A DNA stretch of 64,000 nucleotides from Brachionus plicatilis. Its lineage: Eukaryota > Rotifera > Eurotatoria > Ploima > Brachionidae. Position 1 is the stretch's first letter. Each line of letters starts with the position of its first letter. The notes beneath the pieces were generated by a model that had not been told where the DNA came from, ran no database searches, and saw only the letters and a program-made list of their open reading frames with translations. Both the position numbers and the translations under genes were made by a program. The stretch lies in contig QEOQ01000444.1 in NCBI GenBank assembly GCA_010279815.1, positions 62,001-126,000 of the forward strand, in the 5' to 3' direction. Of this stretch, positions 1 through 8,946 are shown piece after piece.

Positions 1-1147
1 AAAAGAGCCGAACTCAATTTAAAAAATTCAAATTAGTTTATTAAAAATAAAAAAAAAAGCAAAAAAAGAATAATTGAATTTTTTAGTTCAATTCATTTTT
101 GTGAATTAGATTGAATGTTTGTTCAAAAGAATTCAAAAAAGCACAGATTATGCAATTAATTAATTAATAATTTGTAAAAAATAAATCAAATGGGCATCAA
201 GTGCTGCTTGTGCTTGTGTGTTTATGAGATATAAATTTTGCCAGTTTAGGTTATTTCAAGTATTTTGTTTGGTTTTAATTCAATAGAGACAAGAGGAGGA
301 TTAAGATCGTCTGAGGACTGCTTCAATAAATCAATAATATGTACAGGACACACAAGTTTGTCACTGTGGACATTTATTTGCTTAAAAAAACAACAAAGAA
401 AAGCAATTATTATCTATGAAAATTTACACTAAATGATTGTTTTAGCACTTTGGATTTTTATTCAATGCGATTTGGTGATGATTGAAGCTGAGAGTTGTTT
501 GGTCCATGAGGATTTTTGGTTTTTTCCTTTTGTAAATTTTTGTAAATTTATGTCGGATTGTAAATCGTTTAGATGGAGAGAGTGAAAGATCTGCTGAGAA
601 TGGGAAAGTTTTGTGTGTTGATAATGATAAGCCAAAAATGTGCATAAGAGAAAAAAAAGAGAAAAAGTGATTTATTAATGTCGATTAAATCGACGACTAA
701 CAAGAACATGTCAAACAGACATGAGCTTAATTTTTCTTGTTTTTATTATCTTATCCAATTTTGTTTTATCTTGGTATTTTATCTAGTTCAAGTTCTGATA
801 AATGCTTAATCTTTTTTTGTTTGTTTTGTTTTAGTGTTGTAGCAACGCATATTTCGCGCTCTGCTTTTTATTATCTTGTATGAGTAATTCTTTTCATATT
901 GTACCAATTACCTGCTAATCAATGAGTGTCTTTGATTCAATGCTATCATCAATTGAAGCGATCTCTTATCATTACTGTTTGACTGACTGGCTCACTACTG
1001 CTACACTCACTAGCCTGGTGAGTCAGCGCTTACACTGACTCACTGACTAACTTTGATCAACTTTGTTTTTTTGAAAATATTCTTGCATATTTTAGTTCTG
1101 TTTGAGCCAATTCATAAATAAAACTATTACAAATTGATTGATTCATT
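1..1147. other. AT-rich intergenic sequence, no gene recognised
   Basis: No recognisable coding region was found. The 67-codon minus-strand frame near 442-645 has no domain-like composition. Around 960-1050 there is a short patch rich in GACTCACT-like words, probably a degenerate simple repeat. Confidence 0.5.
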
Positions 1148-1412
1148 TATTCATTTGAGATTTAGAATATCACTCAAATTACCGGATATTAAAAACCACG
1201 AATAAAAGTTTTTAATTATCTCTTGGTGAAAATTTAAATTCAAAATTAAGGAACTAAGAACAAAAATAAAATATCGTCTTTCAAAGCATAGCTAACTTTA
1301 TGAATTTATTCAAATTATTAGTTTTTCCATGAAATTGTATTTTTCTTTCAGAGTTGGTCCAAAGTCATAGTCAAAAAGTATAAATATTTATTATTTTGAA
1401 ATACTTATTCTA
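1148..1412. repeat. Dispersed repeat, copy 1 (with hAT-like end)
   Basis: The segment recurs almost word for word at 8761-8946 (same strand), and part of it recurs at 4233-4330. Shared words include TTACCGGATATTAAAAACCA and AATTAAGGAACTAA. From about 1351 it reads CAGAGTTGGTC followed by AAAGTCATAGTC. That resembles a hAT terminal repeat and matches, inverted, the end of the 4250-4524 element (GACCAACTCTG). It is probably a fragment of a non-autonomous hAT element plus flanking repeat. Confidence 0.6.
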
Positions 1413-1694
1413 ATTATTCCTAATTTATAAAATAATAAAAATGAACCTTCCCTCTTACCTAATACATTGGATTAATTCATTCTTAGACTCAAGATTATTT
1501 TTTTTTTTAAATAGTTAAGTCAAAGTGTCAAAGCCTTGGCCTGTTGGAATGGAGACTTAGTTCTTCTTTCAGCCACTTGATAGTAATTTTGAAAAAATAA
1601 AGGAAAAACAAAATTTTGATGAAAGTTAATATAATTGATTTTTTTTATATATTTGAAAGAACTTGTGGATGATTATACTAAGAAAATATTTGAA

Positions 1695-2180
1695 TAATTA
1701 GCTCAAGATCATTTAAAGTAAATGTAAATGGTCATATAAGTGATGAATACCACATTACTGCAGGTGTTCCTCAAGGCTCAGTTATTTGTCCATTACTTTT
1801 TAGTATTTTTATCAATGATATTCCTAAAAGAAAAAAAACAAATAGTGAATACTCTCTTCTTTTTACTGATGGCTTGGTCACATTTTATATTTTTAAGAAA
1901 AAAGGAAATCTAGAAAAAAAGATAAACAAATACTTAGACGAACTAGAAAAATGGCTCTCCAAGTGGAAGATGAAAATAAATGTTGAAATTCTTGCTTCAT
2001 TGTCTTCAGTAGATATAATAAGGAAAATATTGACTTAAAATTAAAAATATATGAAAATAAATTTGGGAATCTAAAAGAAATCAAGTTCTTAGGTTTAAAA
2101 TTTGATTCAAAATTATCCTTTGCCCCAATGATTGATGAAATAAAACAGCGTAGTAGTTCACCTTCTCACCTTCTTCATTT
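1695..2180 (+). pseudogene. LINE reverse transcriptase fragment 1
   Basis: Translation gives the RT block GVPQGSVICPLLFSIFINDI, then a palm stretch in which the catalytic Y/F-A-D-D box reads F-T-D-G, so the second catalytic aspartate is lost. A helix KYLDELEKWLSKWKMKIN follows, and then the frame shifts near 1985 before continuing as KEIKFLGLKFDSKLSFAP. The motif order is that of non-LTR retrotransposons of the Jockey/CR1/L2 kind. The fragment has no 5' half, a mutated active site and a frameshift, so it is dead. A second fragment of the same family follows immediately. Confidence 0.8.
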
Positions 2181-2189
2181 TTAAAAGAT

Positions 2190-2905
2190 ATGGTAACATA
2201 AGATCGGTTATAAAAAAGTATCTCAAAAAAATTGAAGAGTGGTTAGCTAAATGGAAGATGAAAATGGCGCCCGAAAAATGTTCATATCTCATTTTCTCAG
2301 GTAATCCTGGTAAAACTGAACCTCTAGAGATTGAATTTCTAGATAAGCATATTCCTTATGAAAAAAATCCAGTTTTTCTAGGAATTAAGCTTGATGAAAA
2401 GCTTTGTTACAGTGCTCAGGTCGAACGCATCCGTAACAAATGCTATAATCGGCTAAATATTATCAAAATTATTTCAAACAAGCATTGGAAGTTAAGCAAG
2501 AATACGTTAATTAATGTTTACAATTGCCTGATTGGCTCAATCATAGATTATTCATTCTTTGCGACTCTTCTTTTAGCTAATACCAACCTTGATAGTGTTC
2601 AAGTTATTCAAAATATTGCTCTTAGATCTATATATAGACTTTCTTACGACACCCCCTCGGATCAATTAAATAGTCTAATGCATGCAAATAAAATAGAGAA
2701 TGTCAAATCTAGAGCCGAAATTTTATTTCTAAGGTATTTAAATAATAGCCTTAATTTCTCTAACCCCCTAATAAATGAACTAATTCATGAATACTATGAA
2801 GTCTTTGTCAATAGTTCAAGATCTAATATAAAGAATAATATGTTGCTAGGTAAAGTATGGGATAGATTTTCTCCAATATGGAATCTACAGAATGGTAGAA
2901 ATTAA
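2190..2905 (+). pseudogene. LINE reverse transcriptase fragment 2 (thumb and C-terminal part)
   Basis: The open frame begins inside the same palm helix as fragment 1 (KYLKKIEEWLAKWKMKMA) and continues through FLGIKLDEKLCYSAQ and VIQNIALRSIYRL, the usual post-catalytic region of LINE reverse transcriptases. It stays open for 215 codons from 2258. It repeats a piece already present in fragment 1, so these are two separate truncated insertions in tandem and not one gene. The catalytic core is missing. AT-rich sequence with no coding sense follows (2906-3230), probably the 3' UTR. Confidence 0.8.
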
Positions 2906-3229
2906 TTTTCCAAATTATTTCTCACATGTTCTATTCTTATAAATATGTACCACACAAGCTAAATTTCTGTTTTATTCACAAATTTTTACCTAAACTTTTA
3001 CATTTACATTTACTAAAAATTAGAAAAAATTTAAACTTGGCGAAAGGAGTTTAATTACTCGGAGCCTTATTTTAATATAAATAAACTATTAACAACAACG
3101 GTTGAACTTAATAAAAATATTGTAAAACAAAAAATGGGGTCTTAATTATTACACACTAGGAAACCTATATATAAAAATCTTTAATCGGATCTAAAATTGA
3201 TTACTTTTTTCCGTGTCTGAATTCATTTT

Positions 3230-3560
3230 CAGAGACAAACATTAAAAAAATTCAAGTCTTACAAAACTCAGCAGTTCGTTTTATACTTTAACTAAAATAT
3301 GATACTCCTTCCAATATTTTGCGTCATCAGGCCTTTAATAAACTTAAACTCTTAACTGTCTCGAATCGATATTTTATCGATATTTTGAATTGTGCGAAAG
3401 ATATGTAGCGAGAGAACTGTATCATTCTGTTCCATTGGTTATCAATCTGGTTGATGAATATAAAGCGGGTTTTGAATCAAGGTATGTTGAATACTCAACT
3501 ACATTGTTTAATTGCTATCTTACTATTTCTTTTTTCTTCCCTGAACTGTTCAATACTTAG
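3230..3560 (+). pseudogene. LINE ORF2 C-terminal fragment 3
   Basis: A broken frame reads IQVLQNSAVRFIL, then YDTPSNILRHQAFNKLKLL. This parallels VIQNIALRSIYRLSYDTPSD of fragment 2, with a stop codon and frame changes. It is a third decayed copy of the same LINE group on the same strand. Confidence 0.65.
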
Positions 3561-4183
3561 CAAAACTTTGCACATATCACCTATTAGAGTTTATCAATTT
3601 TAATTGTCTTTATATTTTAACTTATTTTAATTTTTTCTTATTTTTTCTTCACATTTTAGCATTGTGAAGTTTTGTTCAAAAAGTTCTTAATTAAAATTTA
3701 TCGATGAATAAAAAAAATTTGCTTCTTTAAAATATGTAACAATGTGTAACAAAAGTTGTTACACCAAGTAGCCTTGAAATTAAATTCTAAAAGTTTTCTT
3801 TTAATTAATCATCGATTTTTAAAATCAATCGAATTTAAGACAATTTATTTGTCTTTGTAAAAAAAGAAGTTTTATTTGCAATATTTTAAAATTTTTTTAA
3901 GTGTTTGAATTTAAATTTTGAAATTTTTATTTCAAAACCAACTTAACATTCATTCAGTTTTTTTGGAAAATCAATAATTGGTTAATTGAATTTTTTTTAT
4001 TTTTTTTGAGCAAGCTCTGTAACATTTTTTGTTGCATCATGTGCTAAATTTTTTTTTATCACTTCATTCCATTCTAAAATATATACGAATTTAAGATTTT
4101 GAACTGATTATTTGAACGAAACTTCACAACGCTCACGTTTTTATTTTATTTTGTCTTGATTTTTATTTTTTATTTATTTTTTT

Positions 4184-4232
4184 TTAATCTGAAGGAGCTT
4201 TAGCTCGACACAGATAAAACAAATAAATAAAT
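4184..4232 (+). repeat. LINE 3' tail with AAATA repeats
   Basis: The sequence AATCTGAAGGAGCTTTAGCT is followed by CGACACAGATAAAACAAATA and AAATAAAT units. A close relative lies at 23613-23660 (AATCTGTAGGAACCTTAGCT, then CGTCGCAGATAAATAAATTA). The shared 3' word plus short A/T repeats is what a LINE 3' end looks like. Confidence 0.6.
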
Positions 4233-4524
4233 CTTGGTGAAAATTTAAATTCAAAATTAAGGAACTAAACGGAACAAAGTCATAGTCAAAAAGTATAAAT
4301 ATTTATTATTTAGAAATACTTTTTCTAAAGACAAAGTCAGAAATGACTTTAAAGGTCATGATTATCTGATTTAATGTTAAAAACTTCAGTTTTTATTATA
4401 TAATTTAACTTACTGATTTGACAAGTGGAATTTTTGTAAAATTTCGTAAATTTACGTAATTTTACAAACGGAAATTTCCGTTATTTCAAAAGTCAAGGTT
4501 TTGACTTTTGACCAACTCTGTTTT
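4233..4524. mobile_element. Degenerate hAT-like non-autonomous element
   Basis: The segment starts with a deleted copy of the 1.2-kb repeat. From about 4265 it carries AAAGTCATAGTCAAAAAG and ends in GACTTTTGACCAACTCTG, the inverted counterpart of CAGAGTTGGTC at 1351. The left terminus is eroded, so no target duplication can be read. Confidence 0.45.
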
Positions 4525-4674
4525 CCATATATTAAATCTTTTAGAAAGATTTAAATATGATTAAATTTTCTATAGTTTTAATGAAGAACCTATTTTTTAA
4601 TATTTTTAAATTCTATTTTTTTAAAAATATTTACCAATAACTCAGATAAAATATTTATTTTATTACATTCATTT

Positions 4675-4884
4675 TGTAATGGATGGGGATTTTGGCCGAA
4701 AAAGGCCGTTGGGGTAAATGAGAGACGCTAAGTGGGGTGAAATACTTTATTTTTCTTTATCTTTTAATAAAAAAATCAATCTCCTTTTATAGTGAGAGTG
4801 TCGATGTTCACACTCTCAACGTTGATAACTCGACGAATGTTAGGTAACTATTCGTCGAGGTGGCGGAGGAATTGGTTTATTACA
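4675..4884 (-). repeat. 3' LTR of the gypsy-type element
   Basis: On the minus strand the LTR opens with TGTAATAAACC and closes with CCATTACA, giving TGTAAT/ATTACA termini. The left boundary (4675) is my best choice; TGAAATAC at 4738 is an alternative. A TATA box (CTATAAAAGG on the minus strand, 4783-4792) and AATAAA-type signals near 4743-4770 fit the U3-R order. Two strong hairpins lie at 4793-4818 and 4829-4859. Confidence 0.65.
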
Positions 4885-5216
4885 CAATTACCCCTCCTTT
4901 TTGGAGTCGCTCCGAAACCCAGTGCTCCGTGCGGTTGACCAATAAATGTATAGCCGCTAGTGAAGCGTGGCGAAAGTTTAAAGATTACCTTGAAGGTATC
5001 GAAGAAATTGAATCTTTCAATTTTAAAGATCCAAATCGAGATATGGTTTTGAAGATTAAAAGAGAATTTTTGGAGCAAGACGAAGTTGAAGCTCAACAAG
5101 AGCTCCGAAGAATACATCGTGAAATGGCTGGACAAGCATTGCCAGATGAGCCAGATGAACAGGATCCAGACATAGTCTGGATTGAATGCCCAGAAGAGGG
5201 CGAAGGAGAAATTTAA
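4860..5216 (+). CDS. Unrecognised acidic ORF antisense to the LTR element
   Basis: The frame stays open from inside the 3' LTR to TAA at 5214-5216. It has no ATG near its start (the first codon given is GTG), so the true start or an upstream exon is unknown. The product is about 118 residues, Glu-rich and helical in its second half (EFLEQDEVEAQQELRRIHRE), with an acidic end (PDEPDEQDPDIVWIECPEEG). Composition and codon use look more protein-like than the 95-codon frame on the opposite strand. It lies antisense to the retroelement, between its last sense ORF and the LTR. I recognise no family. It may be an accessory antisense ORF or the last exon of a captured gene. Confidence 0.4.
   Translation: MAEELVYYTITPPFWSRSETQCSVRLTNKCIAASEAWRKFKDYLEGIEEIESFNFKDPNRDMVLKIKREFLEQDEVEAQQELRRIHREMAGQALPDEPDEQDPDIVWIECPEEGEGEI
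4891..4902 (-). promoter_or_regulatory. Polypurine tract (plus-strand primer site of retroelement)
   Basis: On the minus strand AAAAAGGAGGGG lies six bases before the LTR start TGTAATAAACC. A purine run just upstream of the 3' LTR is the usual second-strand primer site of LTR retroelements and fixes the element's direction as minus. Confidence 0.6.
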
Positions 5217-5507
5217 AAATTTTATTTTTCTTTAATTACTTTATTCAAAAAACTATTAAAATTATAATATTTTTTATTCAAAAAATTGTTTTGTTTGACT
5301 ATTTACAAATAAATTAACTATGTTCAATTATTCTTTTTTCTTGCATTCCGTTTGTGTTAATAGTCTATCGCAATCCGGTCTTCGGGTCTATCGGTTATAG
5401 ATGATATAAAGTGTTGCTACCCACTTGGCTGTTCAGTCGGTACTCATTATTCTGTTGCCTTGTGACACCCTAATTATATCAGAATTTTCATAAATTACCT
5501 TTTTTTT

Positions 5508-5889
5508 CTAGATATAACTTATTAAGTTCTCCCAATGGTTGAAATCTCTAATTTCTCCATAATTCATACTATGGAAAGCTTGTTTGGCGAGATGGTGACT
5601 AATACCCATTTGTTCTAGTGTTATCTTTGATAGGTCCCTCGCTGCTCTCTTAAATAGTTTCGGGATGCCAAGCAGATGGTAATGTCTTTTACCTGTAAAC
5701 GATTCTTTGTCTACACCAATGATACGAACATTTTCAAATAATTCTAAGACCGTATCCTCGCTTGTTAAATTTGAATTTAAAAATACAATGTCTCAGAATT
5801 TGCGTTTTTTGACGTTTTGGCGATGTTGAAACTGGTTCTTCATCTCTGGCCCGTTTGGAAGTTGTTGGTTCCTGAGTAGTAGTTTTCAT
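5508..5889 (-). pseudogene. Retroelement accessory ORF with basic N-terminus, one frameshift
   Basis: A start at 5889 gives a basic, proline-rich N-terminus (SKRARDEEPV and SPKRQKTQ) that resembles nuclear localisation signals. After a frame change near 5793 the reading continues as about 90 residues with VLELFENVRIIGVDKESF, KRHYHLLGIPKLFKRAARDL and NYGEIRDFNHWENLISYI, then TAG. The ATG lies about 30 bases beyond the stop of the preceding ORF, as in a compact polycistronic element. No family is recognised. The single frameshift may be real decay or an assembly error. Confidence 0.5.
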
Positions 5890-5917
5890 TCGTAATCATA
5901 ATTTTTTGTAAATGGAC

Positions 5918-7062
5918 TCATTGCCAATAATAAGTCAAATCTCTACGTTTTATTGAAGTAAATTCGTTACGTTCATATCTCCATTTTTCATACGCATTAT
6001 TTCTACTAGTTTGGCCAGCGAACATACCTCTATGTCCTAAAGCTTGATTCATAGAAGCTGCAGCTGTCATTGAAACATTTTGCGGTGCTGTATCTATATT
6101 GCTATCTTCTGGAGGAGCTTGTGCGTTTTAAAATTGATCAGCAATGTCCATATTTTCGTTTGATTCTTGTACTCGAGGTGCTGTACTTTGAGGAATTCTT
6201 AATGGTGGAAGATATCTGTCCTCATTAGCTGTATTTATACCCGAATCTGAGTCTTCTTGTTCAGGTCTAGGCATTTTATTTGGTTTTGGGTTATGATCAT
6301 AAGGCTGTTTTCCTCTCCCTCTGCCTCTACCAGCTTCTACCTTTATTTCGCCAGACCCTCCTGTTTGTCCTTTAACTGAATTTATTGGACCATCTCTTCC
6401 TACTTGTTTTTCTGGTGGTTTAAATACATTTGATATAGTAGAAGGTTCATTTGAAGTGTCTGTAAATTCTGGTTTATGTTTGTGTACTTGTGGAGGTGGT
6501 TTTATTTGTGGTGTTTGTTTAGTAGCTGGTTGTACTGGTTTTGTTGTTGGCTTTTGTGTTGGAGGAGGTTTTATTTGATTTGGTTTTTTTGTAACTGGTT
6601 GATATGGAACTACAGGCAATTCTTGTTTAGCTCTATCCATTTTAGCTTTTTCCATTTTATCTGCTGGATTATGTATAATTTCTTTAACACCTAAACCAAA
6701 GCCTAAACTGTTTGGTCCAGTTTTCTTTTTAATATCGTTTGAGACTCCTTTCATCACATTCGCAGCATGGTCGTACAAAGAAGTATTGCCTTTTCCTTTT
6801 TCTCTTAACAATAAATCAACGCCATAGGCTATCTTATACTCTGTATTATAAGAATCTATCATTCTTTGTGGTCCATATGCATCTTATTCTGCTTGAGCTA
6901 TTGTTTTGCCATATTGTTGATTAGATAAACTATAGGCTACCCATCTTCCATCTGAAGTTCTTCTTAAAAAAAGATCTTTAATGCCCCAATTTGGTTCTAT
7001 CTTTTTTGTAATAATGGCTCTAATTTTGCCAATTCAAAAGGATCTAAAGTATATTCTGGCAT
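5918..7062 (-). pseudogene. Retroelement accessory ORF, proline-rich, with stops and one frameshift
   Basis: Starting at 7062 (MPEYTLDPFELAKL), the reading changes frame near 6995, continues through WGIKDLFLRR and GRWVAYSLSNQQYGKT, crosses one TAA near 6882, and stays open for 244 codons to a second TAA at 6128. In-frame sequence then runs on (MTAAASMNQALGHRGM, SIKRRDLTYYWQ) to TGA at 5918. The middle is Pro/Lys/Thr-rich (KPPPTQKPTTKPVQPA) with an RGRGRG patch, so it may bind nucleic acid. About 360 codons in all. It sits between pol and the 3' LTR, where env or captured ORFs occur, but has no visible signal peptide or membrane segment. Function unknown. Confidence 0.55.
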
Positions 7063-7254
7063 TTTGAACTTTGTACTTTTTGAACTTTTATTTATAGTAT
7101 TTTGTTGGAGTGGAATTTATCCTCTAGAAACAATTACTAATAGTCACGGGGGTTAGGTACTAGGAGGGAGGGTGTGGGTATACCTCATGTATACTAACAT
7201 GTTTGGGTACTCGACCACCATCGTCTCCTTTGATTCGTCAACGCTTAATCGGAC

Positions 7255-7506
7255 TTAGAGCTCATGTTCTTCCCCTTCGAAAGTGAACATCGGTGACTTG
7301 AAAATGTAGTCGAATAGTTTCACGTGGTCCTGGTCGGCATAGAATTTCACGAACACTACTGTATCCGGCCTCTTTTTTTCATCCAGTATTCGAAAATACC
7401 GAATCGGACTGATTCGCTGGTAGATGTACGTGGCGAACTTGACGAACGTTTCTGCATCGACGATCGGGAACATTCGCAGCAATGTTTGGTGTCCATTAGC
7501 GTCCAT
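7255..7506 (-). CDS. Small retroelement ORF of unknown function
   Basis: An 83-codon frame starts at ATG (7506) about 125 bases after the pol stop and ends 190 bases before the next accessory ORF. Its middle is aromatic-rich (AETFVKFATYIYQRISPIRY, VVFVKFYADQDHVKLFDYIF). GC content and codon pattern match the neighbouring pol fragment. No family was recognised. An intact small ORF between broken ones is worth noting, although its length makes chance survival plausible. Confidence 0.45.
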   Translation of the reverse strand: MDANGHQTLLRMFPIVDAETFVKFATYIYQRISPIRYFRILDEKKRPDTVVFVKFYADQDHVKLFDYIFKSPMFTFEGEEHEL

Positions 7507-7629
7507 TGTCTCGATTGTAGTGAAAATGTTTCTCTTTTTTTTTGATCATTGGATCAAGTGTCAAATATTCGAAATGATTCAATTTTGTCTTTTTTAATTT
7601 TCTAAACTTAGATAGAAGACCACGGTTTA

Positions 7630-8198
7630 TCATTGATTCGGATGCTGATAATTCAAGCGTTCTGGTGCCGTTCTAGCGCGTTGATTTGCTGTTCGTGTTG
7701 GAGACCGTCTGGAGTCCGTCCTTGTCGTTCTCAATGTGTGGGCGATTGGTTTGAACGTTTCGTCGTCGCTTGAATCTTCTTCTTCGCTTGAAAGGACCGT
7801 TCTGTGGGTCAGCATCGCCTTTTTAGCCTTGTCGACTATTGCTCGGGCCGCTCGGTGTTTGGCACTCGTATGAGTTGTTTGTCTTAATACCCCATCAGTG
7901 CCATTTATTGTTTTATACTGTAGATCGCCACCACCGTAGTGTCTCTTCAATCTATTTACATGCACTATCAGTCGCTTGCCTTTTGTTTTAACCGGACGAA
8001 TTTTATAATTAGCCTGGTTTACTTTTTGTTCCACGACGTAGGGTGCATTCCAATTGGACGTGAACTTCCTACACTGACCCCTTTCTAATGACATCGTTCC
8101 TGACCCACACTAGGTCGCTGGGCTTGAACTCAGCGGCATAAACGTGTCTGTCGTAGTTTAGTTTCATTCGCCGGATGCGCACGTTCTTATTTTGTCTC
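7630..8198 (-). pseudogene. Gypsy-type pol fragment: integrase C-terminal region
   Basis: Read from 8198, the frame gives VRIRRMKLNYDRHVYAAEFK then PSDLVWVRND. After a one-base frame change near 8080 (a run of G) it continues as RKFTSNWNAPYVVEQKVN and NYKIRPVKTKGKRLIVHVNR LKRHYG. This is the standard end of gypsy integrase: the basic linker, the GD/W-V box, the K-W-GPY-type strand block and the HVNRLK box. A Ser/Thr-rich tail then runs to a stop at 7630. The upstream part is missing because the fragment abuts the 5' LTR remnant. Confidence 0.85.
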
Positions 8199-8236
8199 AC
8201 TATTCGTCGAGGTGGCGCAGGAATTGGTTTATTACA
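8199..8236 (-). repeat. 5' LTR remnant (38 bp)
   Basis: It matches 4847-4884 at 37 of 38 positions (one G/C difference) and ends in ATTACA on the plus strand, which is the LTR start TGTAAT on the minus strand. Beyond 8236 the sequence is plain AT-rich DNA. Confidence 0.65.
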
Positions 8237-8760
8237 ATATGCTAAATTTTTTTCAAAATAAAAAAAGGAAATTAAATATTAAATCAAATTAAATATTTTC
8301 AAATTTGCATATAATAGGAATTTGGGAATTTATAGGAAAAAATTATTTTGAGGGATTTAATTGAAAAAAACATTCGAAGCTAATTTATATAGTTTTCAAG
8401 AAAATTTTGATTTAAAAAAAAAATTTTACGAAACGTTTAAGCAAAAGAACTTGAAAGAATAATATTTTTGGTCAAAACAAATAAAAAACTTAAAGAAGTA
8501 GAAAAAAAAATTAATTATGAAATTTTTAAATAACAAAATAACATTAAACTCACTTTATTTGAATTTTTATAAGTTAAAAAATTTTTTTGCCAAAATTTTA
8601 TTTATTCTTTTTAAAGATTAAGCTTGAACAATTCTTTTAAATAAAAGGACAAATATCAATGAATATTTATTAAATTTTTTAAATAAGTTTATAACTTTGA
8701 TTTTTGCTTCAAAAATGAGTTCGTTAAAATTGGATTCAAAAAATGAAACAATTAAAAAAA

Positions 8761-8946
8761 TTCATTCGTTCATTTGAGAATTAGAATATCAATCAAATTA
8801 CCGGATATTAAAAACCATGAATAAAAGTTTTTATCTCTCTCTTGGTAAAAATTCAAAATTAAGGAACTAAATATTAAAAAAAAGATCGTCTTTCAAAACA
8901 AAGCTAACTTTGTGAATTTGTTCAAGTTATTAGTTTTTCCATAAAA
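8761..8946. repeat. Dispersed repeat, copy 2
   Basis: Same orientation and order of words as 1148-1335 (CAAATTACCGGATATTAAAA, GTCTTTCAAA, AGTTATTAGTTTTTCCAT), with scattered substitutions. It lies 520 bases beyond the LTR element. Confidence 0.65.

Larger units (their letters stand above)
4675..8236 (-). mobile_element. Ty3/gypsy-type LTR retrotransposon, 5'-deleted, with extra ORFs
   Basis: Read on the minus strand, a 5' LTR remnant of 38 bases (8236-8199) joins directly to the integrase C-terminus of pol. Three further decayed ORFs follow, then a polypurine tract and a 3' LTR of about 210 bp. gag, protease, RT, RNase H and most of integrase are absent, so one deletion from inside the 5' LTR to late pol explains the structure. 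The two LTR starts share 37 of 38 bases. A clean target duplication was not found (ATTT on the left, ATAT on the right). The element has more GC than its surroundings. Frameshifts and stops in several ORFs show it is inactive. Confidence 0.75.

Noticed and set aside
442..645. 67-codon minus-strand frame
   Set aside because: No domain, AT-driven composition, no flanking gene signals.
5918..7062. Parvovirus or other viral capsid gene integrated in the genome
   Set aside because: The Pro-rich ORF recalled viral structural proteins, but no diagnostic motif (phospholipase, jelly-roll block) could be recognised and the flanks are those of an LTR element.
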